DNA of 64,000 bases from Bradyrhizobium sp. 170. Its GTDB lineage: Bacteria; Pseudomonadota; Alphaproteobacteria; Rhizobiales; Xanthobacteraceae. A program made the translations under genes and the position numbers. The stretch covers positions 8,122,001-8,186,000 of the forward strand of contig NZ_CP064703.1 in assembly GCF_023101085.1 (NCBI RefSeq). The letters are read 5' to 3'. Under the pieces are notes generated by a model. It searched no databases and was not told the origin of the DNA. It saw only the letters and a program-made list of their open reading frames with translations. Positions 31,131-40,406 of the stretch are shown here, piece after piece (the stretch's first letter is position 1; every line of letters starts with the position of its first letter).

Positions 31131-31868
31131 TTAGGCGACGCCGCCGAGATAGAGCCGCTTGACGATGTCGTTGGCCTTCAACTCGTCAACCGACTGCGCG
31201 GCGACCGCGATCTCGCCATGGACGATGATGTAGCCGCGGTCGGCGATCCGGATCGCCTGGTTGAAATTCTGCTCCGCCATCAGCACCGTCAGGCCAACCC
31301 GCTCCTTGAGTTCGCCGATCTTGGTGATCGTCTGCGATACCAATAGCGGCGACAGCCCGACCGATGGCTCGTCGATCAGCAACAGGCGCGGCGAGGACAT
31401 CAGCGCGCGCGCAATCGCGAGCATCTGCTGCTGTCCGCCGGACATGGTGCCGGCGAGCTGGTTGCGGCGCTCCTTCAGGGCCGGAAAGGTCTCGAACGCC
31501 AGCGCGAGATTTTGCCGGATGGCGCTGCGGGCCGATTTCCGGAAAGCACCCAGCATCAGGTTTTCCGTCACCGTCAGCTTGGGAAACAGCCGCCGTCCCT
31601 CCGGCACCAGCGCCACGCCGAGATCGACGATCATTTCGGGCGAGAGCTTAGTCAGATCGTGCACCTGCCCGTCGATCGTCAGCGACAGACGGCCACGGTC
31701 CGGGCGAACCAGGCCCATGACGCATTTCATCAGCGTGCTCTTGCCGTTGCCGTTGGTGCCGAGCAAGGCAACGGTCTCGCCGGCTTCGACATGGAGCGTC
31801 ACACCGCGCAGCGCCTTGACGGCGCCGTAGCCGGCATCGAGGCCCTCGATGGCAAGGCTAAGTGCCAA
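31131..31868 (-). CDS. Liv-type ABC transporter ATP-binding protein (LivF)
   Basis: Second ATPase of a branched-chain amino acid type (HAAT) importer, 245 residues. Walker A is [13 protein letters not shown], the signature [15 protein letters not shown] and Walker [14 protein letters not shown]. It appears to start at TTG 31868, overlapping the stop of the preceding ATPase gene by 11 bp, so it is translationally coupled and last in the operon. Confidence 0.93.
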   Translation of the reverse strand: MALSLAIEGLDAGYGAVKALRGVTLHVEAGETVALLGTNGNGKSTLMKCVMGLVRPDRGRLSLTIDGQVHDLTKLSPEMIVDLGVALVPEGRRLFPKLTVTENLMLGAFRKSARSAIRQNLALAFETFPALKERRNQLAGTMSGGQQQMLAIARALMSSPRLLLIDEPSVGLSPLLVSQTITKIGELKERVGLTVLMAEQNFNQAIRIADRGYIIVHGEIAVAAQSVDELKANDIVKRLYLGGVA

Positions 31869-32595
31869 GATAGGCCTCCTGCACCCGCTTGTTGGCCATC
31901 ACCTCGGCCGGCGCGCCGATCGCGATGATCTTTCCGGCGTCGAGGCACATCACCCGCTCCGAAAAGCGCATCACGGCCTGCATGATGTGCTCGATCATGA
32001 TGATGGTGATGTCCTCCTCGCCGAGGCTGATCAGGAGATCCAGCACCTCGTCGACTTCGGAACTGGAAAGCCCCGCCATGGCCTCGTCCGAAATCAGGAG
32101 TTTCGGCCGCACCGCCATCGCGCGCGCAAGCTCCATCTTGCGCAATTCCACCTGGCTCAGCGTACCGGTCGGCGCGCCGGCCTTCGAGGCAAGGCCCATC
32201 CGCGTCAGGATCGACATCGCGACATCTTCCTCGGGCAGGCTCGAACCGACGGTGGCAAAATCGAGCCCGACCATGAGGTTCTCGAGCACCGTCATGCTCT
32301 TGAACGGCCGTGGAATCTGGAAGCTGCGGGCGATACCGCGGCGCGCACGCAGGTGCGGCGGCAGTTGGGTAATGTCCTCGCCGCAGAACACCACGCTGCC
32401 GGTTTGCGGACGCAGCGCACCGGAAATGCAGTTGATCAGCGTGGTCTTGCCCGAGCCGTTCGGGCCGATCAGGCCGAACCGTTCGCCTTTCCTGATATCG
32501 ACGCTGATATTGTCGAGCGCGGTGAAGCCGCCGAAAGTCTTGGTAAGGGTTCCGACTTGCAGCAGGGGTGCGTCCGGCGCGGCTGTTACCGTCAT
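31858..32595 (-). CDS. Liv-type ABC transporter ATP-binding protein (LivG), degenerate signature
   Basis: First ATPase of the importer, 245 residues. Walker A is intact (LIGPNGSGKTTLINCISG). The signature reads TLSQVELRKMELARAM rather than the usual LSxGQ form, and Walker B reads LLISDEAMAGLSSSE with Ala in place of Pro. The catalytic Glu and switch His (IIMIEHIMQAVM) remain, so it is probably active in a heterodimer with LivF. ATG at 32595 overlaps the livM stop by 4 bp. Confidence 0.9.
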   Translation of the reverse strand: MTVTAAPDAPLLQVGTLTKTFGGFTALDNISVDIRKGERFGLIGPNGSGKTTLINCISGALRPQTGSVVFCGEDITQLPPHLRARRGIARSFQIPRPFKSMTVLENLMVGLDFATVGSSLPEEDVAMSILTRMGLASKAGAPTGTLSQVELRKMELARAMAVRPKLLISDEAMAGLSSSEVDEVLDLLISLGEEDITIIMIEHIMQAVMRFSERVMCLDAGKIIAIGAPAEVMANKRVQEAYLGT

Positions 32596-33557
32596 GGCTT
32601 GCCTCCCGCACGCAGACGATAGCGCGGCCGCAACAGCCCGATAATGCCCTTGGGGGCGGCGACCACGAACAGCACCAGCATGATGCCGAGCACCAGCACG
32701 TTGACTTCCGAAGAGATGGTCACGGCGAGAAGCTGTTGCGTCGAGCCGAGCAGGATGGCACCGAGCACCGGGCCGATCCAGTGCGCAGTTCCGCCGATCA
32801 GCGCCATCGCCAGCGCCGACACCGAGTAGCTCAAATTGAATGCCGAGGAGGGATCGGCATATTGCAGGTACATGGCGGCGGGCGCCCCGGCCGCGGAAAT
32901 CAGCGCGCCCGAGATCATGCAGGCGACCAGTTTCAGCTTCAGGGTCGGCACCCCCGTGCATTCGGCGGCGAGTTCGTCGTCCCTGAGCGCCTGCAGGCCG
33001 CGGCCGATCCGGGAATTCTGGATGTAGCGCGCAATCGAGACGGCAATGACGACCAGGAGCGCCTGCACGAAAAACAGCATCTTCACGTAACTGTCGAACG
33101 GCGCCATCACCGGCGGCCGTTGCAACTGGATGCCGGCCGCACCACCGACGAACCGCCAGTTCATCACGAAGGTCTCGATGATGATCGCCAGCGCGATCGT
33201 CGCGATCGAGAAAAAGATACCACGCATCCGTAAGGTCAACAGGCCAACGCCAAAACCGAGCGCCATGCCGACGAGGGCGGCAGCTCCGATCTGCACCACG
33301 AGTGGCGCCCCCGTCGCCTTGAACAGGGCCACCGCCGTGTAGACGCCGACGCCGAAAAAGGCGTTGGTGCCGAAATTGACGTAACCGGCATAGCCGCCGA
33401 GGATGCTCCAGGCGACAGCGAGCGCGATGAATTGCAGGATGACGTAGCCGGCAAAAAATGGATATTCGTTGCGGACGATTTGCGTCATCGACAGCACGGC
33501 GGCGAGGAAGATGGCTACGCCGGCCCAGAATGCGATGGTGTTGCGATGCTTCATCAT
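32592..33557 (-). CDS. Liv-type ABC transporter permease (LivM)
   Basis: Inner-membrane permease of 321 residues with about nine hydrophobic helices. Family segments are GGYAGYVNFGTNAFFGVGVY, RMRGIFFSIATIALAIII, RIGRGLQALRDDELAAECTG (cytoplasmic coupling loop) and GGTAHWIGPVLGAILLG. Start and stop overlap neighbours by 4 bp on both sides (ATGA), a compact operon. Confidence 0.92.
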   Translation of the reverse strand: MMKHRNTIAFWAGVAIFLAAVLSMTQIVRNEYPFFAGYVILQFIALAVAWSILGGYAGYVNFGTNAFFGVGVYTAVALFKATGAPLVVQIGAAALVGMALGFGVGLLTLRMRGIFFSIATIALAIIIETFVMNWRFVGGAAGIQLQRPPVMAPFDSYVKMLFFVQALLVVIAVSIARYIQNSRIGRGLQALRDDELAAECTGVPTLKLKLVACMISGALISAAGAPAAMYLQYADPSSAFNLSYSVSALAMALIGGTAHWIGPVLGAILLGSTQQLLAVTISSEVNVLVLGIMLVLFVVAAPKGIIGLLRPRYRLRAGGKP

Positions 33558-34429
33558 CGGCCGAGCAGACCTTGCGGCCGGACGGCGAGCACGCCGAGCA
33601 GCATCGCGAACGAGATCGCCGGAGCCCAGGAGGCGCCGAACATCGTCAGCACGATGGACTCGGCGACGCCGAGGATGATGGCGGCGATCAGCGTGCCGCT
33701 GATGCTGCCGAGGCCGGCCATGACCACGACGCAGAAGGTCCGCCCGATATAGGCACGGTCGAGTGTCGGTTCGACCGGCGCCACGATAATCAACAGCGCG
33801 CCCGCGATCCCGAGCACGGCGGTGGCGATGCCGAAGGCAAATTGCTTGATGCGGACCGGATTGGCGCCCATCAGCCGCAGCGCCTCCTCGTCCTGCGCGA
33901 CGGCACGGATCGCGCGGCCCATGAAGGTTTTCGACAGATACACGGCGAGCAGCACCGTCAGCCCCAGCGCGACCGCGAACGCGACGAGCTGCCGGATCGG
34001 GATCCGAAACTCGCCGAACCGCCAGGACTTGCCGATATAGGTCGCGGAGACCGAGCGCTGGTCGACGCCGAATTGCATAATGATCAGCACCTCGATGATG
34101 AAGGCGATGCCGAAGAAAAACGCGATGCCGCGCACGCCGGCGTCGCTGCCGCGCCGCTCGAAGGTCTCGTAATAAACGCGGTAGGCGAGCAGGCCGAACA
34201 GGAAAAACAGCGGCGTGATGGCGAGCCCGGCCAGCAACGGGTCGATGTCGTAGCTCTCGTTGAGCTGGTACACGCCGTAGGACGCGAGCACCAGGAAGGC
34301 CGGATGCGCGACATGGGGAACGTCGAGCAATCCGAACGAGACGGACAGCCCGACGCTGACGGCTGCATAGAAGCAGCCGAGCAGTACCCCAAGCACGACA
34401 GCACCTAGCAGCAGGTCCATCGAAAACAA
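33554..34429 (-). CDS. Liv-type ABC transporter permease (LivH)
   Basis: Second permease, 291 residues, with GLSVSFGLLDVPHVAHPAFL and the coupling-loop region SKTFMGRAIRAVAQDEEALR; it ends GVLAVRPQGLLGR. The best start is TTG 34429, six bases after GGGGGA; ATG at 34420 is the alternative. Pairs with LivM to form the membrane channel. Confidence 0.92.
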   Translation of the reverse strand: MFSMDLLLGAVVLGVLLGCFYAAVSVGLSVSFGLLDVPHVAHPAFLVLASYGVYQLNESYDIDPLLAGLAITPLFFLFGLLAYRVYYETFERRGSDAGVRGIAFFFGIAFIIEVLIIMQFGVDQRSVSATYIGKSWRFGEFRIPIRQLVAFAVALGLTVLLAVYLSKTFMGRAIRAVAQDEEALRLMGANPVRIKQFAFGIATAVLGIAGALLIIVAPVEPTLDRAYIGRTFCVVVMAGLGSISGTLIAAIILGVAESIVLTMFGASWAPAISFAMLLGVLAVRPQGLLGR

Positions 34430-34477
34430 TTCAGATCCCCCTTGGCCCGTTCTGGACCGGAAAAAAAGGCCGCTAGC

Positions 34478-35722
34478 CTATTTGCGGGCAGCCTCGAAGG
34501 GACTGATGAGATTTCCAGTCTTCAGTTTGTCCGGGAACAGGATCACCTGCTTGCCAGAGGAGCGGAACTGTTCGATGTCCTTGTCCTTCACGCCCCGGAA
34601 TTGCGCCTGCAGCGTCGCGGTTTCCTTGCGCTCGCCATCCGCCGAAAACGCGATCGGCCCGACGATGGTCTTGTGCTCGTTCTCGCGCAGATATTTGGCG
34701 ATGCCCTTCTGGTCGAGCGACTTGGTTGAATTGACCGCCGCGTCGATCATCTGGCCCATCGCATAGCCGAACGGGGCCAGGTAATAGCCGAGCGGATCGA
34801 CCTTGGCCTCCACCGCGCGCTTGGTGTATTTCTCGAAAAAGTCCTTGGTGCCGTCGAAATACATGCTCGGTTCCGGCAGCCAGGTGTTGTAGTTGACGAC
34901 ACCGTTGAGCAACGAACCCAGATTGGACATCACGGCCGCGAACTGCAGGCCGACCATGCCGCCGCCGAAAATCTTGACGTCGTCGCCGATCCCGATCTCG
35001 TTCACGGCACGCAGAATGCCGGCTGAATCCGGTGGATAGGACGCGACATAGACGATATCGGGCTTGGCGGCCTTGAGCGCGCGGATGATGGAGGCGAATT
35101 CCACCGTGTTCGGCGGATAGGACTGGTCGAAGACAACCGGGATGTTGCGCTTCTTGGCGACGTCGCGTGCGGTCAGCGCGAGGTTCTGGGCGAATTCCTG
35201 ATCCGCCGTGAGCAGCGCCATGCTCTTGCCGCCGGCCTTCTGCGCCAGATCGAGGAACGAGGCCGCCCAACTATCGGCCGGGCCCCAGGGCGCATTGTTG
35301 AACCACATGTCGTGGCCGACCTTGCTGTTCACCTGGAACGAGAAATTGCCCATCAGCAGCAGGCCGCGCTGCTTGACGAACGGCATGATCGGCGCGGTCG
35401 GCACGGTCGCATAAGGCGCGAACAGGAGATCGACCTTGTCGACATCGACCAGCTTGGCGTAGATCGCCGGCGTCTCGGATGCGCTCGACTTGTCGTCATA
35501 GACGACCAGCTCGACCTTGCGGCCGAGCAGGCCGCCCTTGGCGTTGATATCGTCGCGCCAGATTTCGATGCCGAGCAGCGAAGCCTTGCCGCCGCCGGCG
35601 AGACCGCCGGTTTGCGGCATCGACATGCCGATCTTGATCGGCGGCTGCTGCGCCAGCGCGCGCGAGCCCTGCCCAACCACCGCGACGGCCATCGCGCCGC
35701 CAAGGAATGTCCTGCGTTTCAT
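34478..35722 (-). CDS. Liv-type ABC transporter substrate-binding protein
   Basis: Periplasmic binding protein of 414 residues in the Leu/Ile/Val-binding (type I) fold. The signal peptide has a twin-arginine motif (MKRRTFLGGAMAVAVVG), suggesting Tat export. Family features are IKIGMSMPQTGGLAGGG, YDDKSSASETPAIYAKLVD and KPDIVYVASYPPDSAGI. GAGGGGG precedes ATG. Position just downstream of an intradiol dioxygenase suggests an aromatic or related organic acid as ligand rather than an amino acid, but this is inference. Confidence 0.9.
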   Translation of the reverse strand: MKRRTFLGGAMAVAVVGQGSRALAQQPPIKIGMSMPQTGGLAGGGKASLLGIEIWRDDINAKGGLLGRKVELVVYDDKSSASETPAIYAKLVDVDKVDLLFAPYATVPTAPIMPFVKQRGLLLMGNFSFQVNSKVGHDMWFNNAPWGPADSWAASFLDLAQKAGGKSMALLTADQEFAQNLALTARDVAKKRNIPVVFDQSYPPNTVEFASIIRALKAAKPDIVYVASYPPDSAGILRAVNEIGIGDDVKIFGGGMVGLQFAAVMSNLGSLLNGVVNYNTWLPEPSMYFDGTKDFFEKYTKRAVEAKVDPLGYYLAPFGYAMGQMIDAAVNSTKSLDQKGIAKYLRENEHKTIVGPIAFSADGERKETATLQAQFRGVKDKDIEQFRSSGKQVILFPDKLKTGNLISPFEAARK

Positions 35723-35811
35723 TGAATCCCCCTCATTTGTCGTTGTTGTCAGTCATTACGGCTCCGCCGGATCTCCGTCCGGTCGCTGCGAATGGTTAGG
35801 TCAGATCGAGG

Positions 35812-36753
35812 CTATTTGGCTCCCACCGGCGCGGGTTCATTTTTGGCCGATTTTTTCATGATCGCCGACGGATCGGCGCCGACGCGCCCGCTGGTCTTGT
35901 CGGCCTCGCTTTCGCGCGAGACCCGCATGTCGAAACGGATGCTCGGCATGCCCTTGATCGGGCAGTCCGGATCGTTTGCCGCCACGTCGACGGCGAGATC
36001 GCCCGACGAACCGAACACAACGTCATCTGCGAGATGCGGATCGTCGCGCAGGTAGAGCGCGGTAACCAGCTCGCGATAGCCCGGCGCGCCGACCAGGAAA
36101 TGAATATGCGCTGGCCGCATCCCATGCCGTGCCTGCGCCTTCACCATGGCGCCGACCGGCCCGTCCATCGGGATCGAATATCCGAGCGGCTTGACGGTGC
36201 GCAGCACATAGAGCCCATCGGCATCGGTTGCGAATACGCCGCGATAATCGACCGACGTCGCGCTGGCCTGAATGTCATAGAGGCCGTCGGCGCCGGTCTG
36301 CCAGATCGAGACGGTGGCGTTGGCGACCGGCTTGCCGGTGGCATCGGTGACGCGGCCATAAAGCACGCATTCGCTGCCCGGCTTCGGATTCTTGGCGATC
36401 GAACTGCCGGCCGCGAGCGTCGGCGTGGCCTCGCGGTAAAACGGGCCGAGCAGGCTGGTATGCGTGGCCTCCTCGAGGGCGGTGGCGTCGTGCAGGCCGT
36501 TGACGAGCGCCGAGAGGCCGAGGGTGTCGGACAGCAGGATGAATTCCTGCCGTTCCGGCGAACACATCTTGCCGGCGGCGGTCATGAATTCGATGCCCTT
36601 GATCCATTCCGCCGGCGTCAGATTGACCTCACGGGCGAAGGCATGGAGGTGCTTGACCGCCGACGCCATGATCGTCTTCAGGCGCGGGTCCGGCGTTGTC
36701 GCCATCTGGTCGAGCACGGCGTCCGTGATCGTTTCAGGCGTTAACTCACGCAT
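35812..36753 (-). CDS. Intradiol ring-cleavage dioxygenase (hydroxyquinol/catechol 1,2-dioxygenase type)
   Basis: Non-heme Fe(III) dioxygenase of 313 residues that opens catechol-like rings between the hydroxyls. The N-terminal helical dimerisation domain (TPETITDAVLDQM to LGLSALVNGLHD) is typical of catechol and hydroxyquinol 1,2-dioxygenases. Predicted iron ligands are the Tyr in ADGLYDIQ, the Tyr in LGYSIPMDGPVG and two His in RPAHIHF. GGGAG precedes ATG. It is the first gene of the operon that continues with the Liv-type transporter (89-bp gap), so uptake and cleavage of an aromatic compound may be linked. Confidence 0.9.
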   Translation of the reverse strand: MRELTPETITDAVLDQMATTPDPRLKTIMASAVKHLHAFAREVNLTPAEWIKGIEFMTAAGKMCSPERQEFILLSDTLGLSALVNGLHDATALEEATHTSLLGPFYREATPTLAAGSSIAKNPKPGSECVLYGRVTDATGKPVANATVSIWQTGADGLYDIQASATSVDYRGVFATDADGLYVLRTVKPLGYSIPMDGPVGAMVKAQARHGMRPAHIHFLVGAPGYRELVTALYLRDDPHLADDVVFGSSGDLAVDVAANDPDCPIKGMPSIRFDMRVSRESEADKTSGRVGADPSAIMKKSAKNEPAPVGAK

Positions 36754-36992
36754 GCGTCACTCCCTGACCTGCCGGCTGTTTGTTCGAGCTGCCGGCCGTT
36801 ATTGCAGCAAGCCTAACCGCTTGTTGGGGATCAACACAAGGCGTTCGGAGGCGACGCCTGCGCCCCGTCCTACGAATTGATACGAGCGGATATAGCTCGC
36901 ATGGCTGCACAATGGCGCGTCAGAGCGCGCGCCGCAGGCCTCTGCCAGCCCACGAATTTTGCGATTGCACAATCGGAGCAGCGAAAGTGGGA

Positions 36993-37337
36993 TCATTTCT
37001 CGCGGATCGGCGGCGCAACCTTCTCCGCCGGCGCCGGCGGCAGCGCGGGCTGAGCGCCCGCCTTCTGCGCGTCCGGGTCGGGACGGGCCGGCTGCGGCGG
37101 AATGTCTGACGGCCTTTGGCCGGTCGTGCCCGGTTCGGCTGGCGCGGGCGGTTTCGTTTCCGCGCCCGGCGTCGATTGCGTCGGCTGCGTCGGCTGCGTC
37201 GCCTGCGCGATCTGTTGAGGATCGCGCGCGCTGAGCGCGGTCAGCGCGAGCGCTGAAACGGCCAGCCCGGCCGCGATCAGCGCGGACGCGAGCAGCATTT
37301 CCCGTCGGTATTCGCGCTTGTCGTCATCGGCAGACAT
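36993..37337 (-). CDS. Pro-rich membrane-anchored protein, unknown
   Basis: A 114-residue product with a short charged N-terminus, one hydrophobic helix (LLASALIAAGLAVSALALTA) and a long Pro/Ala/Gln/Thr-rich periplasmic tail. It has no recognised domain. It lies 84 bp downstream of the WD40 gene on the same strand and may be its distal operon partner. The spacer 36754-36992 beyond it shows no gene. Confidence 0.6.
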   Translation of the reverse strand: MSADDDKREYRREMLLASALIAAGLAVSALALTALSARDPQQIAQATQPTQPTQSTPGAETKPPAPAEPGTTGQRPSDIPPQPARPDPDAQKAGAQPALPPAPAEKVAPPIREK

Positions 37338-37421
37338 CGTTCAACCCCACGAAATTGGTCGCGAGATCAACGGCCGGCGGGGCGCATGGTTCCGCGGGGA
37401 ACCAGTGCCTGTCCGAAACAC

Positions 37422-38438
37422 CTAAAATTCGAGGATTCCGGCGTCGCCATCCTCGGTGCCGAACGCCAGCAGCGTGCCTTTGGCGTTCCAGGCCAGTGCC
37501 GAGACCGGCTCGCTGCCATTGCGGCGCACCAGGATTTCCGCGCCGTCCTCGAGCCGCACGATCAGCACGGTACCGTCGCTGTAGCCGGCCGCCATGATGT
37601 CCTGCTTCGGATGACAGGCGACCATGGAGACGCGCGCCTGCAGCGGCGCCAGCATCGCGGGCTCCTTGCCCATCGGACCGTCCTTGCTGGCGAACGGCCA
37701 GATGATCACGGTATCGGCGCCCGAGGTGGCGAGGCCCTTGCCACCCGTGCTCCACGACATCGAACGGACACGGCCCGGGTAGCCGCTCATCCGCATGTGC
37801 CTGTTATCGGCAAGCCGCCAGCCGTGCAGCGCCGGCTCGTGCATGGCGGTGACCAGGAATTTGTTGTCGGGGCTGAAGGTGACGGCGAGATGCGATCCAG
37901 CCCATTCCAGAAACTCCGGCTTCGCCGCCATGTTGGGAAACCACAGCGTCACGCCGTTGTAATGGGCGACCGCCACGCGCAATCCCTTGGGCGCGAAGGC
38001 GAGCCCGCCGACGGTCGACGGCGCATCGAAGCTTTTCTCATCGCCCTTGCCGCTGCGGACGAACGCGGTCTTGCCGGCCGACCAGGCAAACGCGCCATCG
38101 GGATGCAGCGCGACGTTATCGATCCAGCGCCGTTTTGCGTCGGTCGCGAGCACCGTGACCTCGCCCTTGGTGTCGAGCGCGACGACCTTGCCATCGTCGC
38201 CGCCGGTGACGATGCGCTTGCCGTCAGACGCCGCACACAGGACGGCGCCGCCATGGATTGCGACTTTCGAGACTTCGCCCGCCTGGTTCACCATTGCCGC
38301 GTACTCCTCGGCGCCGACGAACACCGCGGTATCGCCGAGGAAATAGATCGAGGTGACGGGCATGCCGACCGGCAACGTCCGCACCTGGTCGGTGATGGAA
38401 GCGATGGAGGGCATTTCGCCCGGATCGAACTGTGTCAT
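37422..38438 (-). CDS. WD40-repeat beta-propeller protein of the zinc operon
   Basis: Cytoplasmic beta-propeller of 338 residues with no signal peptide. Repeats of about 40 residues are visible (GKRIVTGGDDGKVVALDTKG, GAFAWSAGKTAFVRSGKGDE, VTFSPDNKFLVTAMHEPALH, GGKGLATSGADTVIIWPFAS, QDIMAAGYSDGTVLIVRLED, GTLLAFGTEDGDAGILEF). Start and stop codons overlap as TGATG with the preceding COG0523 gene, so the proteins are made together and probably interact. GTG at 38441 is an alternative start. No biochemical role is known to me. Confidence 0.85.
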   Translation of the reverse strand: MTQFDPGEMPSIASITDQVRTLPVGMPVTSIYFLGDTAVFVGAEEYAAMVNQAGEVSKVAIHGGAVLCAASDGKRIVTGGDDGKVVALDTKGEVTVLATDAKRRWIDNVALHPDGAFAWSAGKTAFVRSGKGDEKSFDAPSTVGGLAFAPKGLRVAVAHYNGVTLWFPNMAAKPEFLEWAGSHLAVTFSPDNKFLVTAMHEPALHGWRLADNRHMRMSGYPGRVRSMSWSTGGKGLATSGADTVIIWPFASKDGPMGKEPAMLAPLQARVSMVACHPKQDIMAAGYSDGTVLIVRLEDGAEILVRRNGSEPVSALAWNAKGTLLAFGTEDGDAGILEF

Positions 38439-39496
38439 CACGTCGTGATACAGCTTTCAAAACCGTCGCGGATCATCTGCTCCGGCAATTCGCGGCCGAT
38501 GAAGACGACGCGGCTTTCGCGCGCCTCGCCGTCCTTCCACTTTCGCTGGTGATCGCCTTCCAGCATCATGTGCACGCCCTGGAACACGTAGCGGTCATCG
38601 TCGTCGGTGAAGGCGAGGATGCCCTTCGAGCGCAAAATCTTCTGGCCCTCGGTGGCGACGAGGTTCTGCAGCCACGGCATGAATAGGGTCGGGTCGAGCG
38701 GCTTGTCGGACCGCAGCGACAGCGATTGCATCTCCTCGTCGTGGTAATGCTTTAGCCCGCCATGGCTGTGGCCGTGATCGTGGTGATGGCCATGGCCGTG
38801 ATGATGATCGTGGTCGTGGTGATGATCATGGCCATCGCCGGCATCGAGGAATTCCGGCTCGATCTCGAGGATGCGATCCAGATCGAACGCGCCACGCTCC
38901 AGCACATCCGACAGCGCCACCTTGCAGCGCTCGGTGCGGTGCAGCTTTGCGTAAGGGTTGATGCCGCGGATGCGGGCCTCGACCTCGGCGAGTTCGGGCT
39001 TTGAAACAAGGTCGGTCTTGTTCAGCACGATCACGTCGGCGAATGCGATCTGGTTCTTGGCCTCCGGCGCATCCTTTAGGCGATCGCTCAGCCATTTGGC
39101 GTCGGCCACCGTCACGACCGCATCGAGGCGCGCGTTCTTCTGCACGTCCTCGTCAACGAAGAAGGTCTGCGCCACCGGGGCCGGATCGGCGAGGCCCGTG
39201 GTCTCCACGATGATGGCGTCGAACTTGCCCTTGCGCTTCATCAGCCCGTCGAGAATGCGCACGAGGTCGCCGCGCACGGTGCAGCAGACGCAGCCATTGT
39301 TCATCTCGAACACTTCTTCATCGGCGCCGATGATGAGGTCGTTGTCGATGCCGATCTCGCCGAATTCGTTGACAATGACGGCGTATTTCTTGCCGTGGTT
39401 TTCCGACAGGATGCGGTTGAGCAGCGTGGTTTTGCCGGCGCCGAGATAGCCCGTCAGCACGGTCACTGGAATTTTCTGGGACGAAGGTTCAGACAT
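38438..39496 (-). CDS. COG0523 (CobW/ZNG1-like) GTPase, zinc metallochaperone candidate
   Basis: G3E-type GTPase of 352 residues. It shows Walker A GYLGAGKTTLLNRIL, the CxCC metal motif in NNGCVCCTVRGDL, Walker B IIVETTGLADP and the guanine motif LNKTDL. A His/Asp-rich stretch (about residues 220-245, DHHHDHDHHHGHGHHHD) leads into the C-terminal CobW domain. In bacteria such proteins, when in Zur regulons, help survival of zinc starvation by feeding zinc to client enzymes. It lies 17 bp after znuA. Confidence 0.92.
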   Translation of the reverse strand: MSEPSSQKIPVTVLTGYLGAGKTTLLNRILSENHGKKYAVIVNEFGEIGIDNDLIIGADEEVFEMNNGCVCCTVRGDLVRILDGLMKRKGKFDAIIVETTGLADPAPVAQTFFVDEDVQKNARLDAVVTVADAKWLSDRLKDAPEAKNQIAFADVIVLNKTDLVSKPELAEVEARIRGINPYAKLHRTERCKVALSDVLERGAFDLDRILEIEPEFLDAGDGHDHHHDHDHHHGHGHHHDHGHSHGGLKHYHDEEMQSLSLRSDKPLDPTLFMPWLQNLVATEGQKILRSKGILAFTDDDDRYVFQGVHMMLEGDHQRKWKDGEARESRVVFIGRELPEQMIRDGFESCITT

Positions 39497-39513
39497 AACG
39501 GCTCCGGAGATAT

Positions 39514-40404
39514 TCAGCGTATTGGGCCAGGACCATACCCAATCCCGTTCCTCAGGGTCCTTATATTGTGCCTTACCATATCAATGTAAGTGGGGGCGTC
39601 GCCCTTTTCGTCCGTCAAGCTGTCCGAGTAAAGGGTGCCGCCGACCCTGGCGCCGGTCTCCGCGGAGATCCGCTCGATCAGGCGCGGATCGCTGATATTT
39701 TCCAGAAAAACCGCCGGAATTTTCTTGGTTTTGATCTGGGTGATGATCCCGGCAATATCCCGGGCACTCGGCTCGGACTCGGTTGAGACGCCGCGTGGCG
39801 CGATGAACTCGATACCGTACGCTTTTGCGAAATAGCCAAAGGCAGTATGGGTCGAGATCACCTTGCGATGCTCCGGCGGAATTGACCCGACCCACGGGCT
39901 TATCTCGCCCTCAAGGGCCTCGAGCTTCACCCGATAGGCTTCGGCATTGGCCTCGAAAAGCGCCGCATCTGCGGGAGCTGCCGCGCTGAGCGCATTACGA
40001 ATATTGTAGACGTATGTTTTGGCATTGGTGACTGTTTGCCATGCATGCGGGTCGGTACTGGAGCCGAGCTTGAGCGGCGTAATGTTGGTGCTTGCCACAA
40101 CAACCGTTGCCTTGCTGCCAGATGATTGCACCAGCCGCTGCATCCAGCCCTCGAACCCAAGGCCGTTGACGAAGACGAGTTTCGCGTCCGCCACCTTTTT
40201 CGCATCCGCCGGCGTCGGCACGTAGACATGTGCATCGCTGTTGGGGCCGACCAGCGTGGTGACATTGACGCGATCGCCGCCGACATTGCGGACGAAATCG
40301 CCGAGGATCGAGAAGCTGGCAACGACGTTGAGGCGAGCCTGCGCCCACGCCGGACCGCTGACCGCGATCAATCCCAGACATATCAGCCAACACAGTCGTC
40401 GCAT
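39514..40404 (-). CDS. znuA: Zinc ABC transporter substrate-binding protein (ZnuA-like)
   Basis: Cluster A-I metal-binding protein of 296 residues. A signal peptide (LICLGLIAVSGPAWAQA) precedes LNVVASFSILGDFVRNVGGD. Probable ligands are His in NSDAHVYVPT or DPHAWQT, His in STHTAFGYFAKAYG and Asp in LYSDSLT. The His-rich loop common in ZnuA is absent, so specificity for Zn over Mn rests on the operon. ATG at 40404 has GAGG upstream and starts two bases after the permease stop. Confidence 0.88.
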   Translation of the reverse strand: MRRLCWLICLGLIAVSGPAWAQARLNVVASFSILGDFVRNVGGDRVNVTTLVGPNSDAHVYVPTPADAKKVADAKLVFVNGLGFEGWMQRLVQSSGSKATVVVASTNITPLKLGSSTDPHAWQTVTNAKTYVYNIRNALSAAAPADAALFEANAEAYRVKLEALEGEISPWVGSIPPEHRKVISTHTAFGYFAKAYGIEFIAPRGVSTESEPSARDIAGIITQIKTKKIPAVFLENISDPRLIERISAETGARVGGTLYSDSLTDEKGDAPTYIDMVRHNIRTLRNGIGYGPGPIR

Positions 40405-40406
40405 CT

